Assembly (NCBI RefSeq): GCF_937425535.1
Contig: NZ_OW485601.1
Location: 983,001 to 1,047,000, forward strand
Direction of reading: 5' to 3'
Length of the DNA: 64,000 nucleotides
Origin: Rhodovastum atsumiense
GTDB lineage: Bacteria; Pseudomonadota; Alphaproteobacteria; Acetobacterales; Acetobacteraceae
The stretch's first letter is position 1; the number at the start of each line of letters is the position of its first letter. The translations under genes and the position numbers were made by a program. Shown in pieces: positions 58,006-64,000 of this stretch. Below the pieces are notes generated by a model. The model did not search any database. It saw only the letters and a program-made list of their open reading frames with translations, and had not been told where the DNA came from.

Positions 58006-59067
58006 ATGAAACGCCGTCATTTCCTGCTGCTCACCGCTGCGCTGCCGGCGGTTGCCCAGGCCCAGCCCGCCGCCGACCTGATCGCGGCCGCGCGCAAGGA
58101 AGGCCGCCTGTCCATCTACGCCACCACCGACGCCGCCGAGGCGGCCGGGCTGCTCGATGCCTTCCGGGCCACCTATCCCGGCATTGCCGTCGAATATGCC
58201 GACCAGAACTCGACCGAGCTCTACAACCGCTTCATCAGCGAGGCGGCGGCCGGGGGCGGCAGTGCCGACTTCCTCTGGAGCTCGGCGATGGACCTGCAGC
58301 TCAAGCTGGTCCAGGACGGCCATGCGCTGGAATACCGGTCCACCCAGACCGAGGCGCTGCCGGCCTGGGCGAATTTCCGCAACCTCGCCTATGGCACGAC
58401 GGCCGAGCCGGTCGGCTTCGTCTACAACACCCGGCTGGTGGCCGAGGCGGACGTGCCCCGCACCCATGCGGCCCTGACCCGGCTGGCGACCGAGAAGCTC
58501 GATGCCTATCGCGGCAAGCTGACCTCCTACGACCCCGAGCGCTCCGGGGTGGGCTACCTGTTCATCACCCAGGACGCCAAGGCCGATGAAAAAGGCACCT
58601 GGGCGCTGGCGCGCGCGATCGGCCGGGCACAGGCCAGGCTCTACACCTCGTCGGGCGCCATGCTCGAGCGCATCGCCTCGGGCGAGCACCTGATCGGCTT
58701 CAACCTGCTGGCCTCCTATGCCTGGGAACGCCGCAAGAAGGATCCCTCGCTCGGCGTGGTGCTGCCCACCGACCACACCCTGGTGATGTCACGCGTCGCC
58801 CTGATCCCGAAGGCGGCACGCAGCCCCAACGCGGCGAAGCTGTTCCTCGATTTCCTGTTGTCGCGGCCGGGACAGCAGGCGCTGGCCGAACGGTCGATGC
58901 CGCCGGTGCGCACCGACATGCAGGAGGTGACGCAGAAGCTCTCCGGCGATCTTCCCGCCGGGGCGCTGCGGCCGATTCCGGTCGGCCCCGAGCTGCTGGA
59001 CACGTTGAACGCGACGAAGCGCCTGCGCTTCCTCAAGGAATGGCAGACCGCGCTGCGGAACGGCTGA
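58006..59067 (+). CDS. ABC transporter substrate-binding protein (ferric/AfuA type)
   Basis: 353 residues from ATG 58006, with GGAGGG upstream; an upstream in-frame start is rejected. Signal peptide at residues 1-19 (LLLTAALPAVAQAQ). Extracellular-solute-binding family 1/13: AARKEGRLSIYATTDAAEAAGLLDAF, EYADQNSTELYNRFISEAAAG, and the late DFLLSRPGQQALAERSMPPVRTD. Likely binds ferric iron or a phosphonate-type anion. First of three genes forming one transporter. Confidence 0.88.
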   Translation: MKRRHFLLLTAALPAVAQAQPAADLIAAARKEGRLSIYATTDAAEAAGLLDAFRATYPGIAVEYADQNSTELYNRFISEAAAGGGSADFLWSSAMDLQLKLVQDGHALEYRSTQTEALPAWANFRNLAYGTTAEPVGFVYNTRLVAEADVPRTHAALTRLATEKLDAYRGKLTSYDPERSGVGYLFITQDAKADEKGTWALARAIGRAQARLYTSSGAMLERIASGEHLIGFNLLASYAWERRKKDPSLGVVLPTDHTLVMSRVALIPKAARSPNAAKLFLDFLLSRPGQQALAERSMPPVRTDMQEVTQKLSGDLPAGALRPIPVGPELLDTLNATKRLRFLKEWQTALRNG

Positions 59068-59071
59068 CCCG

Positions 59072-60736
59072 ATGACACGCGGGCTGCGCATCGCGGTGAT
59101 CGCCATCCTGGCGGTCACCGTCCTCGCGCCGGTGGGGCTGGTCGTCTACCAGAGTTTCCTCGACGGCCCGTTCTTCGAGGCGGGCACCAGCCTCGGCCTC
59201 GATTCCTACGATTTCGTCTTCACCGACGAGGATTTCTTCGCGGCGCTGCAAAACACCGCCCTCATCGCCGTGGGCACGACCGCGATCGCGGTGCCGGTCG
59301 GTGCGCTGCTCGCCTTCCTGCTGGTGCGCACCGACCTGCCCGGCCGACGCTGGCTGGAGCCGCTGGTGCTGGTGCCGATGTTCATCTCGTCGGTGGTGCT
59401 GGCCTTCGGCTTCGTCGTGGCGCTCGGCCCGGTGGGCATCGTCAGCCTGTGGGTGAAGCAGGGAATCGGCGTCGTGCCCTGGGATCTCTATGCCTTCGGC
59501 ACGCTGGTAGCGATCGCCGGGCTGACCCATGTGCCACATGTCTTCCTCTATGTGTCCTCGGCGCTGCGCAGCCTCGGCTCCGATGTCGAGGAAGCCGCCC
59601 GCGTCAGCGGGGCCGGGCCGTTGCGGGTGGCGCTGACCGTCAGCCTGCCGATGGTGGCGCCGAGCCTGCTCTACAGTGCCGTGCTGGTCTTCTTCCTCGG
59701 CTTCGAGCTGTTCGGCCTGCCGCTGGTGCTGGGCGATCCCAACGGCATCCTGGTGCTGTCGACGTATCTGTACAAGTTGACCAACAAGCTCGGCACGCCG
59801 TCGTACCAGTTGATGGCGGTGGTGGTGGTGGTGATCATCGGCATCTCGCTGCCGCTGGTCTGGCTGCAGCGAACCCTGCTGAAAAGCGCCAACCGCTACG
59901 TGGCGGTGAAGGGCAAGGCGGGCGCGCAGATGCCGGTGCGCATCGGCCGTTGGCGCTGGCCGGCGCTGCTGCTGATCCTGGGCTGGCTTGGTGTCACCGT
60001 CATCGTTCCGGTCGCCGGCATCGTGCTGCGGTCCTTCCTCTCAAGCTGGGGCGAGGGCGTTTCCATTGCCGGCGCGCTGACGCTGCAGCATTTCCACGAG
60101 CTGATGGCCTATCCGAACCTGGTGCGCGGCATCACCAACACGCTGCTGATCGGCGCGGTCGGCGGCGCCGCCTCGGTGGCGTTGTACGCGCTGGTCAATC
60201 TGGCGGCGCATCGCTGGCGCTCCGCCTGGGTGTGGCTGCTCGACTACATCGTGCTGTTGCCGCGGGCGATGCCGGGGCTGGTGGCAGGTCTCGCGGTATT
60301 CTGGGTGTTCCTGTTCACCCCGCCGCTGCGGCCGTTGCGGGCGACGCTGGTCTCGCTCTGGCTTGCCTACACGGTGGTCTGGCTCGCCTATGGCATGCGG
60401 CTGGTCTCCGCGGCGATGCTGCAGATCGCGCCGGAACTGGAAGAAGCCGGGCGCGTCACCGGCGCGCGGCCCGGCCGGGTCAGCCGCGACATCACCCTGC
60501 CACTGATCCGCGCGGGCCTGTTGTCGAGCTGGGTGCTGGTGTTCATCACCTTCGTCCGCGAATACTCGACCGGCGTCTATCTGCTCGCCCCGGGCACCGA
60601 GGTGATCGGCTCGCTGATGGTCTCGCTCTGGGGCACTGGCGCGATCGACATCGTCACCGCGCTCGCCACCGTCAACATTGCCATGCTCGGCTGCGGCCTG
60701 CTGCTGATGGCCCTGTTCGTGCGCCAACGACCATGA
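59072..60736 (+). CDS. ABC transporter permease with two fused membrane domains (FbpB type)
   Basis: 554 residues, about 12 membrane segments in two repeats. Each repeat has a binding-protein-dependent permease EAA loop: EEAARVSGAGPLRVALTVSLPM and EEAGRVTGARPGRVSRDITLPL. The double-domain form is typical of ferric-iron FbpB/SfuB permeases and of some phosphonate systems. It starts 4 bases after the binding-protein gene. Confidence 0.92.
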   Translation: MTRGLRIAVIAILAVTVLAPVGLVVYQSFLDGPFFEAGTSLGLDSYDFVFTDEDFFAALQNTALIAVGTTAIAVPVGALLAFLLVRTDLPGRRWLEPLVLVPMFISSVVLAFGFVVALGPVGIVSLWVKQGIGVVPWDLYAFGTLVAIAGLTHVPHVFLYVSSALRSLGSDVEEAARVSGAGPLRVALTVSLPMVAPSLLYSAVLVFFLGFELFGLPLVLGDPNGILVLSTYLYKLTNKLGTPSYQLMAVVVVVIIGISLPLVWLQRTLLKSANRYVAVKGKAGAQMPVRIGRWRWPALLLILGWLGVTVIVPVAGIVLRSFLSSWGEGVSIAGALTLQHFHELMAYPNLVRGITNTLLIGAVGGAASVALYALVNLAAHRWRSAWVWLLDYIVLLPRAMPGLVAGLAVFWVFLFTPPLRPLRATLVSLWLAYTVVWLAYGMRLVSAAMLQIAPELEEAGRVTGARPGRVSRDITLPLIRAGLLSSWVLVFITFVREYSTGVYLLAPGTEVIGSLMVSLWGTGAIDIVTALATVNIAMLGCGLLLMALFVRQRP

Positions 60737-60749
60737 AGGGGGCGCCCCG

Positions 60750-61820
60750 ATGAAGACCGATGTCCGCGACAAGCTGGAAATCGCCGACCTGCATCTGCGC
60801 TACGGGCCGGTGGAGGTGCTGAAGGGCATCGACGCCCGTTTCACCGAAGGCGAGGTGGTGTGCCTGCTGGGCCGCTCGGGGTCGGGCAAGACCACGCTGC
60901 TGCGTGCGATCGCCGGGCTGGAGCAGCCCGGTTCCGGCGCGATCCGTCTGGACGGAAGGCCGATCTTCGATGCCGCCGCGCGGGTGAACCTGCCACCGGA
61001 GGCGCGCGGCCTGGGGCTGGTGTTCCAGTCCTATGCGTTGTGGCCGCACCGCACCGTCGCCGAGAACGTCGCCTATGGGCTGCGCCTGCGGGGCCGTCCG
61101 CGCGCGGAAATCGAACGGCGCGTCGCCGAGGCGCTGGAAGGTGTCGGCCTGGGCGCGCTCGGCGGCCGCTATCCGAGCCAGCTTTCCGGCGGCCAGCAGC
61201 AGCGTGTCGCGCTCGCGCGTGCGCTGGTCTACGAGCCGCCGGTCATCCTGCTGGACGAGCCGCTGTCGAACCTCGATGCCAAGCTGCGCGAGGAGGCGCG
61301 CATCTGGATCCGCAGCCTGATCAAGCGGCTTGGCCTGACGGCGGTGTTCGTCACCCATGACCAGGTCGAGGCGATGGCGATCGCCGACCGCATTGTGTTG
61401 CTGGAGCAGGGCCGCATCGTCCAGGACGGTCCGCCGCAGGTGCTGTACCAGCAACCCGCGTCGTTATTCGCCGCCGAGTTCATGGGCAGCAACAATCTCT
61501 GGCCCACGGTGGTCGAGGAGGTTCGCGATGATTTCGCCCGTGTCTCGGTGGCGGGGATCCCGCTTTGGGGCCACAACCGTGGCGGACGTCGTCCCGGCGA
61601 GCAGGCGACGGCGGTGATCCGGCTGGAGCGTGTCGCGCTGGCGGAGGCGGGCGGCGATAACAGGATTGCCGCCGAGTTGGAGACCTCGGTCTATCTGGGT
61701 GATCGTTTCGAGCACATCTGGCGTGCCGGGGAGGTCGAGTTGCGTGCCTTCGCTGCCGGACCGGCGGGGGCCGGGCAGCAATGGCTTTCGTTACCGGCTG
61801 AGGCTTTGTGGATTTTCTGA
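60750..61820 (+). CDS. ABC transporter ATP-binding protein (ferric/spermidine type)
   Basis: 356 residues. Walker A LLGRSGSGKTTLL, signature LSGGQQQRVALARAL, Walker B VILLDEPLSNLD, switch FVTHDQ. The C-terminal ~110 residues form a TOBE domain (ATAVIRLERVALAE). It powers the transporter encoded just upstream, completing a binding protein-permease-ATPase operon. Confidence 0.94.
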   Translation: MKTDVRDKLEIADLHLRYGPVEVLKGIDARFTEGEVVCLLGRSGSGKTTLLRAIAGLEQPGSGAIRLDGRPIFDAAARVNLPPEARGLGLVFQSYALWPHRTVAENVAYGLRLRGRPRAEIERRVAEALEGVGLGALGGRYPSQLSGGQQQRVALARALVYEPPVILLDEPLSNLDAKLREEARIWIRSLIKRLGLTAVFVTHDQVEAMAIADRIVLLEQGRIVQDGPPQVLYQQPASLFAAEFMGSNNLWPTVVEEVRDDFARVSVAGIPLWGHNRGGRRPGEQATAVIRLERVALAEAGGDNRIAAELETSVYLGDRFEHIWRAGEVELRAFAAGPAGAGQQWLSLPAEALWIF

Positions 61821-61878
61821 CTGCGCAGCACGCGAGCGTTGCAATGGCGGATGGCGCTGCGCTTATCCGCCCTACACG

Positions 61879-61950
61879 TGCTGTGCCGCGCAGCGCGAAT
61901 GGGGTGCAGGGGCCTTGTGGCCCCTGCCGGGTCAAGGGCGGAGCCCTTGC
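61879..61950. repeat. Dispersed intergenic hairpin repeat, copy 4
   Basis: It shares CTGTGCCGCGCAGCGCGAAT with copy 2 and has the hairpins GCAGGGGCC/GGCCCCTGC (61906-61927) and AAGGGC/GCCCTT. It lies between the convergent ABC ATPase and pip genes and could terminate both. Confidence 0.78.
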
Positions 61951-61957
61951 CTTCTCC

Positions 61958-62908
61958 TTATGCGCGTCCCCGAAACCGCTCCACGGCCGCGACCAGCGCG
62001 CGCCTGACCCCAGGCTCCAGCGCCGAGTGCCCCGCATCGGGAATGATTGTCAGCCGTGCGGCCGGCCAGGCGGAGGCCAGTTCGAAGGCGGTGCGGGCCG
62101 GGCAGACCATGTCGTAGCGTCCCTGCACGATCTCCGCCGGGATATGGGCGATGTGCTGCATGCCCGCGAGCAGGCCCGCGTCGGGCAGGAACAGGTCGTT
62201 GGCAAAGTAGAACGCCTCGATGCGGGCAAGCCCCAGGGCGGTGCGATCCTGGGCGAAGCTGGCGACGGTATCGGGGCTGGGCAGCAGGGTGCTGCAGGAG
62301 CCTTCGTACACCGACCAGGCGCGGGCCGCCGGCATGTGGACCGCCGGGTCGGGGTCGGTTAGGCGCCGCAGGTAGTTGCCGAGCACGTCGGCGCGTTCGG
62401 GTTCGGGCAGGTGGCCGGTGAAGGCGGCATGGGCGTCGGGGAACACGGCGGCGAGCCCGTGCAGGAACCACTCCACCTCGGCCTTGCGGCCCAGGAACAC
62501 CCCGCGCAGGACGCAGCCGATGACACGGTCGGGATGGGCCTGTGCATAGGCGAGCGCGAGGGTGGAGCCCCAGGACCCGCCGAACAGCAGCCAGCGCTGG
62601 ATGCCGAGATGGCGGCGCAGGGCCTCGATGTCTTCCACCAGGTGGGGAGTGGTGTTCGCCTCGAGCCCGCCCAGCGGGCGTGAGCGGCCGGCCCCGCGCT
62701 GGTCGAAGATGATCGTCCGCCAGTGCGACGGATCGAAGAAGCGGCGGTGGACCGCGCCGGCGCCGGCGCCGGGGCCGCCGTGCAGGAACAGGGCCGGTGT
62801 CCCGCGGGGGGATCCGACCTGCTCCCAGTACATGACATGTCCCTCCGAGAGCGGCAGGTAGCCGGTCTCGAAGGGTCCGATTTCAGGAAACAGGTCGCCG
62901 CGTGGCAT
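61958..62908 (-). CDS. pip: Prolyl aminopeptidase (proline iminopeptidase)
   Basis: 316 residues from ATG 62908; longer frames are rejected because family members start just before YLPLSEGHVMYWEQVGSPRG. Alpha/beta hydrolase: oxyanion HGGPGAG, nucleophile elbow FGGSWGSTLAL, acid in GRYDMVCP and His in PDAGHSALEP. It releases N-terminal proline from peptides. A TATAAT sits 6 bases before the ATG with no ribosome binding site, so the message may be leaderless. Confidence 0.94.
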   Translation of the reverse strand: MPRGDLFPEIGPFETGYLPLSEGHVMYWEQVGSPRGTPALFLHGGPGAGAGAVHRRFFDPSHWRTIIFDQRGAGRSRPLGGLEANTTPHLVEDIEALRRHLGIQRWLLFGGSWGSTLALAYAQAHPDRVIGCVLRGVFLGRKAEVEWFLHGLAAVFPDAHAAFTGHLPEPERADVLGNYLRRLTDPDPAVHMPAARAWSVYEGSCSTLLPSPDTVASFAQDRTALGLARIEAFYFANDLFLPDAGLLAGMQHIAHIPAEIVQGRYDMVCPARTAFELASAWPAARLTIIPDAGHSALEPGVRRALVAAVERFRGRA

Positions 62909-63020
62909 TGGGTGATTATACCGGGCGGGACGGATGGCGGAACAGCCGCCCGCGCAGTAAGCAGGCCTGCGGCGATGAGGATGTGAACGAGACCGGCACC
63001 GGCCGGCTGGGGGTCGGACG

Positions 63021-63398
63021 ATGATGACGGGATGGCTTGACAGGGTGTGGATCGTGCTGGGCGCGGTCGTGGGGCTGAGCGGGGTGGCGATGGCGGCGAT
63101 GGCGGCGCATGGGCTGTCCTGGCTCGACCCGGCGGCGCTGCGCATGGTGGAGCGGGCGGTGCAGATGCAGGGCTGGCATGCCCCGGCGCTGGTGATTGCC
63201 GGGATCTGGGCCGAACGCGCCGGGCCGACGGCGCACCTCGCCGGCGCGGCCTTTGCGCTGGGCACGCTGCTGTTTTGCGGCTCGGTCTATTCGCTGGCCT
63301 TGCGGGGCGTCTCGTTCGGCCTGCTCGCGCCCACCGGGGGCATCCTGCTGATGACGGGCTGGGCGCTGCTCGGGCTGTCGGCGCTGCGGGCGCGGTGA
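63021..63398 (+). CDS. DUF423 membrane protein (YgdD-like)
   Basis: 125 residues with four hydrophobic segments. DUF423 features: LGAVVGLSGVAMAAMAAHGL, MVERAVQMQGWHAPALV, LFCGSVYSLAL and LAPTGGILLMTGWALL. Function unknown. The last codon overlaps the rlmM start, and the same ygdD-rlmM pairing exists in Escherichia coli. Confidence 0.9.
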   Translation: MMTGWLDRVWIVLGAVVGLSGVAMAAMAAHGLSWLDPAALRMVERAVQMQGWHAPALVIAGIWAERAGPTAHLAGAAFALGTLLFCGSVYSLALRGVSFGLLAPTGGILLMTGWALLGLSALRAR

Positions 63399-64000
63399 TC
63401 GCCGCGGCCTATCTGGCCCCCGAGGGGCTGGAAGCGACCCTCGCCGAGGAACTCGATCGCGCCGGGGTCCAGGTGGCGGCCTGGCATGGCCGGCTGGCGC
63501 TGTCTTCCGACCCGCCGGTCGCCTCGGCCTGGGCGCTGGATGTCTGGACCGCGCCGCGGGAGATCGCGGTCCCCTCGGTGAAGGCCGGCGCGGATGCGCT
63601 GCGGGCGATCCAGCGCAACTGGGCGCTGTACGCCGTCGCGCACCACCGGCGCAGCGCGCTGATCGAGGAGCGCCTGCCGCCGGTGAAGGCACGCCCCCTG
63701 AACTTCCCCGAAGCGGCACCGACCGGGCATCTCGGCGCCTGGACCCTGCTCGCGCCCGACCAGATGCTGGCGAGCCCGACCAAGACCAGCCCCTTCGTCA
63801 ACGGCGAATGCCGCTTCGAGGAGGACCGCGAAGGACCGCCGAGCCGGGCCTATCTGAAGTTATGGGAAGCCTGCACCCGGCTGGGCGCCTGGCCGCAGCC
63901 GGGCGAGCGCTGCATCGATCTCGGCGCTTCCCCCGGCGGCTGGACCTGGGCGATCGCGCGGCTCGGCGCCACCGTCATCGCCATCGACAAGGCGGATCTC
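63395..64000 (+). CDS. rlmM: 23S rRNA (cytidine-2498-2'-O)-methyltransferase RlmM, cut off by window end
   Basis: The first 202 residues are seen, from GTG 63395 (GTGA overlap with the DUF423 stop). The N-terminal THUMP-like part (YLAPEGLEATLAEELDRAGV) precedes FVNGECRFEEDREGPPSRAYLKLWEA and the SAM-binding CIDLGASPGGWTWAIARLGATV. It 2'-O-methylates C2498. The catalytic C-terminal part lies beyond the window. Confidence 0.9.
   Translation, partial: MIAAAYLAPEGLEATLAEELDRAGVQVAAWHGRLALSSDPPVASAWALDVWTAPREIAVPSVKAGADALRAIQRNWALYAVAHHRRSALIEERLPPVKARPLNFPEAAPTGHLGAWTLLAPDQMLASPTKTSPFVNGECRFEEDREGPPSRAYLKLWEACTRLGAWPQPGERCIDLGASPGGWTWAIARLGATVIAIDKADL

Overview
The window is a GC-rich stretch of what looks like an alphaproteobacterial chromosome. 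Protein families and gene order suggest a diazotrophic Rhodospirillales/Acetobacteraceae organism. That is inference from family resemblance; no rRNA or other decisive taxonomic marker lies here.

Layout. 1-5.3 kb: partial SET-domain gene, HtrA-like periplasmic protease, small secreted Lys/Ala-rich protein, DUF3293 and GNAT genes, ettA, and a tRNA with a CAU anticodon, all on the minus strand. 5.5-9.2 kb: an MFS permease and the K+-independent proton-pumping pyrophosphatase hppA, on the plus strand. 9.2-33.3 kb: a nearly complete molybdenum nitrogenase region, almost all on the minus strand. In transcription order it holds nifV-DUF2478; nifA; nifB-fdxN-nifZ-nifT-SIR2-like; nifHDKENX-DUF269-CCE_0567-fdxB-nifQ; iscA-nifU-nifS-nifW; and fixABCX. 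One plus-strand gene of the EF2563/YqeB family is divergent from nifA. 33.5-34.8 kb: a CooA-like CRP/FNR regulator and cowN, which sustains nitrogenase under CO. 34.8-64 kb: ordinary chromosome (ybaK-like, hemW, rsmI, an LpoA-like lipoprotein, a PhoR-like kinase, a GMC oxidoreductase, pepN, two hemolysin III paralogues, ampG, mbfA, dadA, purH, a glycosyltransferase and heparinase-like pair, rsmB, a ferric-type ABC transporter, pip, DUF423 and a partial rlmM).

How the nitrogen genes work together. NifHDK is the enzyme. NifB, NifEN, NifV, NifQ, NifX and the ferredoxins build FeMo-co. NifU, NifS and IscA make Fe-S clusters. FixABCX supplies low-potential electrons. I can read six sigma-54 -24/-12 promoters directly (fixA, iscA, nifH, nifB, the EF2563-like gene, nifV). 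Five of them have a TGT-N10-ACA NifA activator site about 60-90 bp upstream, so the region reads as one NifA regulon. NifA keeps the C-X11-C-X19-C-X4-C cysteine pattern of oxygen-sensitive alphaproteobacterial NifA. No nifL, draT/draG, modABC, or vnf/anf genes are present in this window.

Most notable: (1) a compact CO-response module in which the CooA-like gene ends inside the cowN promoter, and that promoter has a CooA-type palindrome TGTCG-N6-TGACA placed as for class II activation; (2) an EF2563/YqeB-family gene, usually tied to molybdenum hydroxylase maturation, that here carries its own NifA site and sigma-54 promoter; (3) the overlap between the NifA consensus and the CooA consensus, which leaves several sites readable by either protein. 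A dispersed hairpin-rich intergenic repeat occurs four times.
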